This document shows, piece after piece, positions 16,479-25,488 of a stretch of DNA of 37,945 nt. The stretch covers positions 1 through 37,945 of the forward strand of contig JALWLL010000090.1 in the NCBI GenBank assembly GCA_026996295.1, read 5' to 3'. The notes beneath the pieces are model-generated. The model made no database searches and was not told where the DNA came from. It saw only the letters and a list, made by a program, of their open reading frames with translations. Position numbers and translations under genes: made by a program. Within the stretch, counting starts at the first letter, position 1; every line of letters starts with the position of its first letter. The DNA comes from Sulfurimonas sp. Lineage in GTDB: Bacteria > Campylobacterota > Campylobacteria > Campylobacterales > Sulfurimonadaceae.

Positions 16479-17885
16479 CTATATATAGCTTTGGATAAAA
16501 TTTTTAAATACTAAAAGTATGCTTGTAAATACAACACAACCCGCCAGAAGGTAGAGGGTGTTTTTACAACGGAGCATATCCAAAAATTTGTGTACCCCAA
16601 AAACCCTTATGGTAAGGGTAAAACTCACTATGCCGCCTATAGTACTTGCTAGTGCCAAACCGCTTACTCCAAGTGGACCTATGAGGCTAAGCGCCATTAC
16701 GGTGTATGCCCCCAAAGAGTAGGTGGCTATTTTTGCTGCATGCAGCTGCATCTCTTTTGCATAGAGCCAGAGTATGAAGAGTTTTTGAAGTCCAAAGGGT
16801 AAAAGTCCTAACATATACATCTGTAAAACGGTGGTGGTATTGGCTGTATCTTGTGCACTAAATGCCCCACGCTCAAAAAGAAGCCATGTTATTTCATGTG
16901 CGAGTATAAAACCGCCCAAAGTACTCGCACTCAGTAAAAATGCCAAAAACCAAAAAGCTTTATGTAAAAATGCGAGCGCTTTTTGTTCATCTTTATTTTT
17001 TAAATAACGCGCTATACGTGGAAACAAAGCTATAGATGTTGCGATGGCAAACAAGGCAAGGGGAAGCTGAAAAATGCGGTTGGCATAATAGAGGTAACTT
17101 ATGGAGCCCGTGATTAAGAAAGAGGCTAAAAAGGTATCTAAAAAAGCGCTTACCTGTGCGGTGGAGTTTCCCCACATTGCCGGAAAAAAGTTGTTTCTAA
17201 ACTTTTTTACATCTTTTTTTATGATCTTTGACTTTACACCCATATGCCTAAAACCACCTATGAGGAGCTTAGAGAGGCCAAGTTTGTGTATCGCTATCAT
17301 ATGAACAGCGAGCTGCATCATACCACCTATGATCACACCAAAGCTCAGGTAGTAAACCACTTCGCTGTGAGATTTTTCCTCAGCAAGGTACAAAGCCAAT
17401 ATGAGTGAGATGTTCAGAAGCGCTGTTGAGAATGCAGATGTGGCAAAGTGGTTCTTGTACTGGAGCATACCACTTAAAAAAGTCACGGCAAAAATGAGTG
17501 GCAGGTACCAAAAATTTATGGCAACATAAGGTGCGGCTATCTCTATGGTTTGTGCATCAAAACCTACTGCTATCGTTTTAGTAGCAAGTTCGGGAAGGAG
17601 ATTGACAAGAAGTGTAAGGAGCAGGATGATACTTAAGAATATCAAAAATATATTGGCACAGAAAACACCCTTGTGAAGTGAGCGGGAAAATGCAGGGATG
17701 AAAACCTGAGTAAAAGCACCCTCTGCAAATATGCGACGAAAAAGGTTTGGAAGTTTAAAGGCTACGAAAAATATATCGCTGTAGATATTGGCACCAAGAA
17801 CAGAAGCTGTAAATAAGTCTCGAACAAATCCTAAAACTCTTGAGAAAAGGATTCCAAAACTGTTTGTAAATATGGCTTTAAACAT
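16479..17885 (-). CDS. murJ: Lipid II flippase MurJ
   Basis: Polytopic MOP-superfamily protein of 468 residues that moves lipid II across the inner membrane during peptidoglycan synthesis. The N-terminus (GILFSRVLGFVRDLFTASVLGA) and the LPNLFRRIFAEGAFTQVFIPAF segment carry the family arginines and the FAEGAF signature. About 13-14 hydrophobic segments are seen. It is the first gene of the minus-strand series running to the aldolase and is divergent from fapA, with 89 A+T-rich bases between them. Confidence 0.97.
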   Translation of the reverse strand: MFKAIFTNSFGILFSRVLGFVRDLFTASVLGANIYSDIFFVAFKLPNLFRRIFAEGAFTQVFIPAFSRSLHKGVFCANIFLIFLSIILLLTLLVNLLPELATKTIAVGFDAQTIEIAAPYVAINFWYLPLIFAVTFLSGMLQYKNHFATSAFSTALLNISLILALYLAEEKSHSEVVYYLSFGVIIGGMMQLAVHMIAIHKLGLSKLLIGGFRHMGVKSKIIKKDVKKFRNNFFPAMWGNSTAQVSAFLDTFLASFLITGSISYLYYANRIFQLPLALFAIATSIALFPRIARYLKNKDEQKALAFLHKAFWFLAFLLSASTLGGFILAHEITWLLFERGAFSAQDTANTTTVLQMYMLGLLPFGLQKLFILWLYAKEMQLHAAKIATYSLGAYTVMALSLIGPLGVSGLALASTIGGIVSFTLTIRVFGVHKFLDMLRCKNTLYLLAGCVVFTSILLVFKNFIQSYI

Positions 17886-17974
17886 AGGCTTCTTTAGGTG
17901 GTGAATTAAAAAATAAAGTTACTTTTACGATATTTTAACAAATAATCTATTAAAATGTAGTTTTTAAATTTGGT

Positions 17975-19894
17975 ATGGTGATTAAAATGGCATTATTTGG
18001 CTCTGGCTCAAAAAAAACTACATCTATGAAAAAAGTTCGACCGACTGTTGTGCGTACACAAAATGTAGCAAAAGAGCTTATGGGTTTTGCCTCATCCTAT
18101 GACATAAAAGTTGAAACACTCGACTTTAACCTCCTCTCAGTGCAAACATACACACGTATGAATGCCGAAGGTGCAGAGGGGGAATGGGAAGAGATATCTG
18201 CAAGTGAAGTGTATGATCTTGATGATAAAACAGCACTTCTTAATCCTCACTTTGAAATAAAACAGATGTATGAAATAGAGATGTTTCAAAAAAACAAGGC
18301 TGACGATAAGTTTAGAGATTTTCATGCTTCTGTCGGCGCAAATGCTACTAAGTGTAAAGTGTACCTGAGTATCAAAGAGGGCTCGAAGCTCTCTTACTTC
18401 CCAAGGTTTGAAGAGGAGTTACGCAACTTCATTAACAAGAAAAAAGTTCGTGCAAATATTCTCATCAATATATTTGACAGTATGTTATGTGATGCTATCT
18501 CAGAGATCTCCGCCTTTGTTCAAGTACAGGAAAATGCACTCTTTAAAAAAACCCAGACCTATTTGATAGCTGAGAGCCATGAGCCGACACTGACAAAAGA
18601 TGATGAACTCATACTTCATTATGACAAAAAAGATGAAGTTGATGAACATACAAAGGTTGATTATGCAAAACGTGGTTTTATTCAGAGTGTTTTAGAAGAT
18701 GAGCTTCTTATAGAGTATATCAAACCGCAAGAGGGTAAACCCGGAAGAAACTGCCGCGGGGAGTATATGAATCCAAAAGAACCGGAAGTGAAAAACGCTC
18801 CAACTTTTAACATAGATGATACCATCAAAATGATTGAAACCCCTGAAAATATAGAATACCGGGCAAAAGAGAATGGCTATATTGCTCTTGAAGGTAGTAC
18901 GTATCTTATAAAAACAGATGTGGATATAGGTGAGATCAGTTTTAAAACAACAGGTTCCATCTCAACCGGACTTGACTCTGATGTCAATATAAGCGTAAAA
19001 GAGAAAGATGCACTCAAAGATGCCGTGGGAACAGGTATGGAAGTGGAAGTGAGTGAGATCACCATAGAGGGAAATGTCGGCTCAAGTGCAAAGGTCAATG
19101 CGATCAAAGCTACCGTAGAGGGGCAGGTGCATAAAACTGCCATGGTAAGAGCACACAGTTTGAAGATCAATGTGCATAAAGGGATGGCATATGGACGAGA
19201 TATCGATATAACAAGGCTTGAACATGGTGTGGTTGATGGAGACACGGTAAGGATTGCACAGGCAGTCGGTGGTGAGATTCGGGCAAAAGAGTTGGTCATA
19301 GAGGTGTGTGCTTCTTACGTCAAAGCCACGGCATCAAGATTTATAGAGATCAAAAAACTTCAGGGTGGTGAGAATGTTTTTGTTATTGATCCGCTTTTGA
19401 AAAAAGATACCAAAGAGGACTTTGGCGATAATCAGGAGCATATCAGTGAGCTTGAGCGTGATATACGAAATATCAAACAAGAGATACAAAAGTACACAAA
19501 AATGATCAAAGAGGGTATGCCTGCCTTTAATGACTTGAAAAAACGTTTGATGGGCTATAAGAAAAACGGGGTCAAGCTTCCAAGCTCCTTTGTCAAACAG
19601 TACAAGCAGTTTCAAAAGCTTCAAGAACACCTCAAAAACATAAAAGCCGAACATGAACAAAAAAAAGATAAACTCAAACTTTTGACGAGCAAAACATCCT
19701 CTTTTCAGGAAAACATTTTTGATGCAAGAATCATCAACAGAGATCATTGGGAAGGGTATAACGAATTGAAATTTAAGCTGGTTGATCCACCTATGGAAGT
19801 GACATACAGCCCACCTGAAGGTTCTGCAGAAAAAGTGTTTGCACTGGTTGAGGTTGATGAGGGTCAGTATGAAATAAAGGCAGTAAAAGAGTGA
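17975..19894 (+). CDS. fapA: FapA family protein (DUF342), flagellar assembly protein A-like
   Basis: Cytoplasmic protein of 639 residues. The central part (about 200-470) has the repetitive beta-helix pattern typical of DUF342/FapA, including GYIALEGSTYLIKTDVDIG and several VEGQVHKTAMV-like turns. The C-terminal third holds a long coiled coil (about 485-580, rich in E/K heptads). In Vibrio, FapA affects polar flagellar assembly and protein localisation; in Campylobacterota its role is little known. Two starts are possible, ATG at 17975 or 17987; neither has a strong Shine-Dalgarno site. It leads the plus-strand series that continues with ruvA, ddl and murF. Confidence 0.9.
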   Translation: MVIKMALFGSGSKKTTSMKKVRPTVVRTQNVAKELMGFASSYDIKVETLDFNLLSVQTYTRMNAEGAEGEWEEISASEVYDLDDKTALLNPHFEIKQMYEIEMFQKNKADDKFRDFHASVGANATKCKVYLSIKEGSKLSYFPRFEEELRNFINKKKVRANILINIFDSMLCDAISEISAFVQVQENALFKKTQTYLIAESHEPTLTKDDELILHYDKKDEVDEHTKVDYAKRGFIQSVLEDELLIEYIKPQEGKPGRNCRGEYMNPKEPEVKNAPTFNIDDTIKMIETPENIEYRAKENGYIALEGSTYLIKTDVDIGEISFKTTGSISTGLDSDVNISVKEKDALKDAVGTGMEVEVSEITIEGNVGSSAKVNAIKATVEGQVHKTAMVRAHSLKINVHKGMAYGRDIDITRLEHGVVDGDTVRIAQAVGGEIRAKELVIEVCASYVKATASRFIEIKKLQGGENVFVIDPLLKKDTKEDFGDNQEHISELERDIRNIKQEIQKYTKMIKEGMPAFNDLKKRLMGYKKNGVKLPSSFVKQYKQFQKLQEHLKNIKAEHEQKKDKLKLLTSKTSSFQENIFDARIINRDHWEGYNELKFKLVDPPMEVTYSPPEGSAEKVFALVEVDEGQYEIKAVKE

Positions 19895-19907
19895 AAGAAG
19901 ATATGAA

Positions 19908-20474
19908 ATGATAGTGGGACTCAAGGGAAGCATAGCGTATAAAGAACCGAGCTTTGTGCATGTGGATGTCAATGGTGTGATCTATGAGGTGTTTATTTCG
20001 CTTCATACATTTTCAGCCTTGCCAAAAAGTGAAGTGAAACTTTTTACGGCACATATTATACGTGAAGATGCACAGCTTCTGTATGGTTTTTTAGATGAAA
20101 GTGAAAAGAAACTTTTTCAAAGACTCATAAAAATAAGCGGTGTAGGACCAAAAGTGGCGATGGCAATATGCTCCACATACACACCTTCTCAGTTTGCGAA
20201 TGTTATAAACAACAAAGATGTCAACGGTGTGAAAAAAGTTCCGGGTATCGGTCCAAAGAGTGCGGGACGCATACTTGTGGAGCTCAACGGTTTTGATATG
20301 GAGCTTGTCTCTTCATCATCATCGCCTCACAATCAGTCTTTTAACGAAGCTGCCGAGGCTTTGGAAGCTTTAGGATTTAAAAAAGAGAAAATATCAAAGG
20401 CATTGAGTGCGTGTGAAGGGGAAGATACCGCTTCACTTGTCAAAGGTGCATTAAAATTATTACAAACTATATAA
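19908..20474 (+). CDS. ruvA: Holliday junction branch migration protein RuvA
   Basis: Binds Holliday junctions and loads the RuvB motor. The 188 residues show the three domains: an OB fold (1-60, beginning MIVGLKGSIAYKEP), two helix-hairpin-helix motifs (VGPKVAMAI about 80-88 and VPGIGPKSAGRILVEL about 110-125), and the C-terminal RuvB-contact domain (about 145-188, EALEALGFKKEKISKAL). It follows fapA by 13 bases and precedes ddl by nine. The ribosome-binding site is weak, suggesting coupled translation. Confidence 0.97.
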   Translation: MIVGLKGSIAYKEPSFVHVDVNGVIYEVFISLHTFSALPKSEVKLFTAHIIREDAQLLYGFLDESEKKLFQRLIKISGVGPKVAMAICSTYTPSQFANVINNKDVNGVKKVPGIGPKSAGRILVELNGFDMELVSSSSSPHNQSFNEAAEALEALGFKKEKISKALSACEGEDTASLVKGALKLLQTI

Positions 20475-20483
20475 GGGTATATA

Positions 20484-21521
20484 TTGAAATTAACTATTTT
20501 ATTTGGTGGCGCAAGTTTTGAACATGAGATCAGCATAGTAAGTGCTATAACTTTAAAAGAGAAGCTTTCGGGATTTGATTTGAGTTTTATTTTTTGTGAT
20601 CAGGATCATTCTTTTTATCTCATAGATCCTCTCAAGATGAAAGCTGTGACATTTAGTAAAGGTGAGCATAAGAAAATGCCTGAACTCAGCATAAGCAAAG
20701 GGGGCTTTTTGCAAAAAAGTGTGTTCTCATCCACATTGCATAAAGCTACCGTGGTGAATTTGATTCACGGTGCAGACGGGGAAGATGGAACTATGGCGGC
20801 ACTGCTTGACTTTTTTTCTATTGCATATATTGGACCGAGAGTGGATGCAAGTGTGTTCTCTTATGACAAACGCTATACAAAGTACCTGTGTGAGGCGATA
20901 GGTGTTCGATGTGTGAACTATGAGGTGTTGAGTGCGAATGAGCATAAAAATATCAAGACACCTTACCCGATCATTATAAAACCTGCCCGTCTTGGAAGCT
21001 CTATTGGTGTGAGCATCGTAAAAGATGAAAGTGAACTTGATTATGCGCTTGATACCGCTTTTGAGTTTGACAGTGCACTTGTAGTGGAGCCGTTTTTAGA
21101 GGGTGTCAAAGAGTATAATCTTGCAGGTTATATGGCAAATGGAGAAGTTCACTTTTCCATAGTGGAAGAACCTCAAAAAAATGAGTTTTTAGATTTTGAG
21201 AAGAAGTATATGGACTTTTCCAGAAGTTCTCAGGTTTTAGAAGCTGATATCAGTGACGACCTTAAACAAAGACTGCAAAATACGTTTGAGAAGATCTATA
21301 GAAATCTGTTCGAGGGAGCATTGATTCGGTGTGATTTTTTTGTTCTCAATGATGAGGTGTATCTTAATGAGATCAACCCGATTCCGGGCTCTATGGCAAA
21401 TTATCTTTTTGCTGATTTTACAAGCTGTGTTGAAGAGCTTGCCCACTCGCTTCCACGCCCAAAAAAAGCACAGGTCTCTTACGAGTATATCCACTCTATT
21501 TCTCAAGCTAAAGGGAAATAA
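20484..21521 (+). CDS. ddl: D-alanine--D-alanine ligase
   Basis: ATP-grasp enzyme joining two D-alanines for the peptidoglycan stem peptide. In 345 residues: N-terminal LFGGASFEHEIS, the ATP-binding segment PIIIKPARLGSSIGVSIVKDE, and the metal-binding NEINPIPGS near the C-terminus. Translation starts at TTG (20484) with AAGGG seven bases upstream; there is no ATG at the family start position. The stop overlaps the next ATG (TAATG). Its product is the substrate of MurF two genes downstream. Confidence 0.96.
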   Translation: MKLTILFGGASFEHEISIVSAITLKEKLSGFDLSFIFCDQDHSFYLIDPLKMKAVTFSKGEHKKMPELSISKGGFLQKSVFSSTLHKATVVNLIHGADGEDGTMAALLDFFSIAYIGPRVDASVFSYDKRYTKYLCEAIGVRCVNYEVLSANEHKNIKTPYPIIIKPARLGSSIGVSIVKDESELDYALDTAFEFDSALVVEPFLEGVKEYNLAGYMANGEVHFSIVEEPQKNEFLDFEKKYMDFSRSSQVLEADISDDLKQRLQNTFEKIYRNLFEGALIRCDFFVLNDEVYLNEINPIPGSMANYLFADFTSCVEELAHSLPRPKKAQVSYEYIHSISQAKGK

Positions 21522-22255
21522 TGGCTGTAAAGTCGATACAGTATCATCAACACACTCTTGATATCAGTTATGAGATACTCAATCCAAACGCAAAAGTTGA
21601 CTTGATCATACTTCACGGTTGGGGGAGTAACAAAAGCTTGATGAAGCAGGCTTTTTCGCCCTATATGGATAGTTTTCGTCATATATATATTGACCTTCCG
21701 GGTTTTGGTAACAGTACCTGTAATGTTTCACTCACTACAGAGGATTATGCGAGAATCGTTGAACTTCTTATGATCCATATGAATGCTTCCAAAGATATTG
21801 TTTTAGGGCACTCATTTGGTGGCAAGGTAGCACTTTTACTTGAGCCAAAAGTTTTGGTTTTAGTAGCGAGTGCCGGCATATATGTAGCCAAACCGCTCAA
21901 GGTCAAAGCAAAAATAGCACTTTTTAAAATATTAAAAGTGTTTGGTTTTGCCAAGCTGCGTTCACTTTTTGTAGCAGATGATGCCAAAAGCCTGAGTGAG
22001 CCGATGTATGAAACTTTTAAAAATGTGGTCAATGAGGACTTTAGTGATGAGTTTGCACACTACGAAGGGAAAGCTCTGCTGTGCTGGGGAAAAGATGACA
22101 CCGCAACACCATTAAGTTCAGCGCAAAAAATAGACGAGCTTATCAAAGATTCTACATTGGAAGTGTATGAGGGTGATCATTACTTTTTTATGAAACATGC
22201 AAAAGATGTATCTGCAAAAATTGAAACAACTTTTTTAAAAACCTTGGAGCATTAG
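21521..22255 (+). CDS. Alpha/beta hydrolase between ddl and murF
   Basis: Cytoplasmic serine hydrolase fold of 244 residues. The oxyanion region is LHGWGSNKS (31-39), the nucleophile elbow GHSFGG has S98, and the likely acid and base are D192 or D193 (WGKDDTATP) and H220 (EGDHYFF). The substrate is unknown. It overlaps ddl by one base and is followed directly by murF, so the three proteins are made together; I recall a hydrolase in the same place in C. jejuni. A role in handling D-Ala-D-Ala or a wall intermediate is only inference from position. Confidence 0.9.
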   Translation: MAVKSIQYHQHTLDISYEILNPNAKVDLIILHGWGSNKSLMKQAFSPYMDSFRHIYIDLPGFGNSTCNVSLTTEDYARIVELLMIHMNASKDIVLGHSFGGKVALLLEPKVLVLVASAGIYVAKPLKVKAKIALFKILKVFGFAKLRSLFVADDAKSLSEPMYETFKNVVNEDFSDEFAHYEGKALLCWGKDDTATPLSSAQKIDELIKDSTLEVYEGDHYFFMKHAKDVSAKIETTFLKTLEH

Positions 22256-23701
22256 ATGGAAAACTATGAAGTTTTGGTGGCTTTTGTAACAAATGTACTT
22301 TTTGTTACTGTTTTAGGTTGGTATCTTATCACCAATCTGCAATGGTATGATTATAAACTTTCACGGGTGATTTTGAAGCATCATAAGCCATGGTGGCATG
22401 TCATATACTTTTTCATCCCTTTTGTAGCCTACTATACAACCGGAAAATTCTTTGTTATCTTTTTCCTTTTTGCTGTTTTGCCGGCTATGTTCGTGTGGCA
22501 TAAAAAACTGGATAAAAAGCTTGTTCTTACTTGGCGTGTGAAACGCTTTTTGATTCTTCTTATCTCTTTGGTGCTTTTTCAAGATGTGTTATGTACTCTT
22601 AAAGATGCGTGTGAGGTTTATGGTGTCTTCATGCCTTTGGCTATTGCCTATATAGGCAGTTATATGATCGAGAAGTTCTTGTTTACGGCATTTAAAAAAG
22701 AGGCAAAAAAGAAACTCAAAGAGATGAAAGATCTTCAAATAGTGTGCATCACAGGAAGTTACGGCAAAACAAGCATAAAAAACTTTGTAGCACAGATACT
22801 CTCTAAAAAATTCAATGTGTATGCAACGCCTAGAAGTGTGAACACGCTTGGCGGAATCATGCGTGATGTCAATGAGTCACTTCCACAACAAACGCAAATC
22901 TATGTATGTGAAGCGGGTGCAAGAGAGCGTGGAGATATTTATGAGATCACCACTTTTTTAGAGCCACAGAGAGTGATAGTGGGTAAAGTGGGACTGGCGC
23001 ACATAGAGTACTTTAAAACACTCGAAAATATCATAGCGACAAAACTTGAGATTATGCAGTCTCCAAGGCTTGAAATGGCATTTATACACACTTCCGTAAC
23101 AGATGAACCTCATGAAAAGGTGACTTTTTTCGGTGATGAAGTGTTGAATGTAAACGCAACGCTTGAGGGAACAGACTTTGAACTTCAACTTGATGATGAA
23201 GTGTTGCAACTTCATACAGATGTTCTTGGTGAGTTCCAAACGATGAACATCGCTGTGGCTATTCGGATCGCAAAAAGCTTCGGTATGAGCAATGAAGATA
23301 TTATAAATGCCGTAAGTGCATTGGAGCCGGTAGAGCACAGGCTTCAGAAGATCAAAGCCGGAGGAAAGATCATTCTTGATGATGGTTATAACGGTAACAT
23401 CGACGGCATGCTTGAGGCTGTAAGGCTTTGTTCTTTGCATGATGGAAGAAAAGTGATAGTAACTCCGGGATTGGTTGAGAGTTCCAAAGAGCTCAATTTA
23501 AAGCTCATAGAAGCTATTAACAAGGTGTTTGACATCGTGATCGTTACGGGTTCTCTCAATGCGGAACTTTTTGACAAAAATCTTAAAGTAAAAACAAAGA
23601 TCATTTTACATGACAAATCCTCGCTAACAGATCTCTTGGCAAATCAGACAAAAGCAGGGGATATCATCCTGTTTGCAAATGATGCACCAAGTTTTATATA
23701 G
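22256..23701 (+). CDS. murF: UDP-N-acetylmuramoyl-tripeptide--D-alanyl-D-alanine ligase with N-terminal membrane domain
   Basis: Adds D-Ala-D-Ala to UDP-MurNAc-tripeptide. The ATP loop is ITGSYGKTS (165-173), followed by the Mur-ligase central and C-terminal domains (DDGYNGNIDGM about 376-386, EPVEHRLQ about 360). Unlike E. coli MurF, the first ~150 residues are not a soluble UDP-binding domain but contain four or five hydrophobic segments (about 6-27, 47-62, 64-81, 97-115, 124-143), so the enzyme appears membrane-anchored. Overall length (481) is near normal only because this domain replaces the usual one. It starts directly after the hydrolase stop. Assignment as MurF rests on the Mur-ligase core plus the adjacent ddl. 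Confidence 0.9.
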   Translation: MENYEVLVAFVTNVLFVTVLGWYLITNLQWYDYKLSRVILKHHKPWWHVIYFFIPFVAYYTTGKFFVIFFLFAVLPAMFVWHKKLDKKLVLTWRVKRFLILLISLVLFQDVLCTLKDACEVYGVFMPLAIAYIGSYMIEKFLFTAFKKEAKKKLKEMKDLQIVCITGSYGKTSIKNFVAQILSKKFNVYATPRSVNTLGGIMRDVNESLPQQTQIYVCEAGARERGDIYEITTFLEPQRVIVGKVGLAHIEYFKTLENIIATKLEIMQSPRLEMAFIHTSVTDEPHEKVTFFGDEVLNVNATLEGTDFELQLDDEVLQLHTDVLGEFQTMNIAVAIRIAKSFGMSNEDIINAVSALEPVEHRLQKIKAGGKIILDDGYNGNIDGMLEAVRLCSLHDGRKVIVTPGLVESSKELNLKLIEAINKVFDIVIVTGSLNAELFDKNLKVKTKIILHDKSSLTDLLANQTKAGDIILFANDAPSFI

Positions 23702-23709
23702 GTTTTTTT

Positions 23710-24195
23710 GTGAATTTCATAGATAAAAGCATCAAATACCTAGGTTATTTTACAGCATGTGTCCTTGGCGTTTTAGTTGTACTTGTTGTGTATGATGCAA
23801 CAGCGCGCTACCTTTTCTCTACAGGTTCCATAGCGCTGCAGGAGCTTGAGTGGCACCTCTTTGATGTGATCATACTCTTTGGTATAGCCTACACGCTCAA
23901 AGAAGCTGCGCATGTGCGAGTTGACATTTTTTATGATAAGTACTCACCAAGAACAAAAGCTGTGGTGGATATAGTGGCATCACTTTTTTTTGTTTTACCG
24001 TTTTCTTTTTTAATTATCTACATAGGGATCGATTTTGTAACGATGAGTTATATACAAAATGAAGCATCCTCAAACCCAGGCGGACTTGAGTACAGGTTCT
24101 TAGTCAAAGCACTTTTGCCACTTTCTTTTGTATTTTTGGCACTTCAGGCATTTCGTGATGTTGTTGAGAGTGTGAATGAATGGAGAGCCCTATGA
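23710..24195 (+). CDS. TRAP transporter small permease (DctQ family)
   Basis: Inner-membrane subunit of a TRAP transporter, 161 residues with four hydrophobic segments (about 13-35, 45-64, 86-108, 133-150). The pattern RYLFSTGSIALQELEWHLFDVIILFG matches DctQ. Translation probably starts at GTG (23710), eight bases after the murF stop; the ribosome-binding site is poor. It overlaps the large-subunit gene. The substrate is unknown, because the binding protein that would hint at it is absent. Confidence 0.9.
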   Translation: MNFIDKSIKYLGYFTACVLGVLVVLVVYDATARYLFSTGSIALQELEWHLFDVIILFGIAYTLKEAAHVRVDIFYDKYSPRTKAVVDIVASLFFVLPFSFLIIYIGIDFVTMSYIQNEASSNPGGLEYRFLVKALLPLSFVFLALQAFRDVVESVNEWRAL

Positions 24196-25475
24196 TAGCG
24201 ATGCTTATGTTTGTCATAGTCCTCGCACTTTTGTTGGTAGGTATTCCGGTTGCTTTTGTTTTTGGAACAGTGGCGATCGCTTTTGCCTTTTTTGTACCAC
24301 ATTTGGGATTTGATGTTTTTTCGGTACTTCCATTTAGAATTTATGGAATTATGTCCAACACGACACTTATGGCTGTTCCTTTGTTCATAGCGATGGGACT
24401 TGTTCTTGAGAAGTCACAAATGGCAGAGAGACTGCTTGTCTCTATGAGTGCACTTTTTCGTGGTGTGCGTGGTGGTTTGGCGGTAAGTGTTGTGCTTGTT
24501 GGTGCGATGCTTGCAGCTTCTACAGGGATAGTCTCTGCTTCGGTTGTTATGATGAGTGTTATTGCGCTTCCACTTATGATAAAAGCAGGCTACGATAAAG
24601 GGCTGGCTTCTGGAACGGTAGCGGCTTCAGGAACACTTGGGCAGATCATACCTCCAAGCATCATACTCATTATTTTGGGTGATGTTATGAGTGTAAGTGT
24701 GGGTGAGCTTTTTATGGGTGCGGTTCTTCCAGGACTTGTTTTGGTTGGGTTGTATGTCGCTTATATACTGATTCGTTCCTATTTTGATCCCGATGTAGCA
24801 CCGATACCAAAAGATATTCAGATGGTGAGTTTGAAGGAGATAGTTTTCTCTATAGTACCGCCCCTGCTTCTTATGGTCTCAGTTCTTGGAAGTATCTTTG
24901 CAGGTATCGCTTCGCCGACCGAGTCTGCTGCCTTTGGTGTGATAGGTGCGCTTTTGCTGGCACTCTTTAACAGATCATTCTCTTTTGAGATGTTGCGTTA
25001 CGCTTCACTTGAGACAGTAAAACTCAGCGGGATGATATTTATGATCCTCATCGGTGCTACTGCATTTTCTTTGGTGTTTAACGAGCTTGGTGGAAGTGAT
25101 CTTATACTTGAGTTTTTCTCTGAAGATATAGGGGATGTTTGGATATTTATCGCTGTGGCGATGTTAAGCATCTTTATACTTGGTTTTTTTATAGATTTTA
25201 TAGAGATCAGTTTTATCATTGTTCCTATTTTGGTACCTGTGATGAATGCGTTTGGGATAGACCCTATCTGGTTTGCGGTTCTTATTGCACTCAATCTGCA
25301 AGCCTCGTTCTTAACGCCACCTTTTGGACTTTCTCTGTTTTTTCTCAAAGGTGCAGCAGGTGAGAGCATAAAAACTATGCAGATATATAAAGGGATCATC
25401 CCTTTTATACTGCTACAGCTTCTTGGACTCGGTTTGGTTATAATGTTTCCGGATCTGGTTTTTGCTTTTCTATAA
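24192..25475 (+). CDS. TRAP transporter large permease (DctM family)
   Basis: Sodium-coupled transport subunit with about 12 membrane segments, 427 residues from the chosen start. Typical DctM sequence: GIPVAFVFGTVAIAFAF, VSASVVMMSVIALPLM, and the TRAP signature GTLGQIIPPSIILIILGD. I choose the ATG at 24192, which forms an ATGA overlap with dctQ and has GGAGAG just upstream; an in-frame ATG at 24180 would add four residues. No dctP gene lies between murF and the HIT gene, so the periplasmic receptor must be encoded elsewhere. Confidence 0.93.
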   Translation: MIAMLMFVIVLALLLVGIPVAFVFGTVAIAFAFFVPHLGFDVFSVLPFRIYGIMSNTTLMAVPLFIAMGLVLEKSQMAERLLVSMSALFRGVRGGLAVSVVLVGAMLAASTGIVSASVVMMSVIALPLMIKAGYDKGLASGTVAASGTLGQIIPPSIILIILGDVMSVSVGELFMGAVLPGLVLVGLYVAYILIRSYFDPDVAPIPKDIQMVSLKEIVFSIVPPLLLMVSVLGSIFAGIASPTESAAFGVIGALLLALFNRSFSFEMLRYASLETVKLSGMIFMILIGATAFSLVFNELGGSDLILEFFSEDIGDVWIFIAVAMLSIFILGFFIDFIEISFIIVPILVPVMNAFGIDPIWFAVLIALNLQASFLTPPFGLSLFFLKGAAGESIKTMQIYKGIIPFILLQLLGLGLVIMFPDLVFAFL

Positions 25476-25488
25476 ATAAGGAGTAGAG

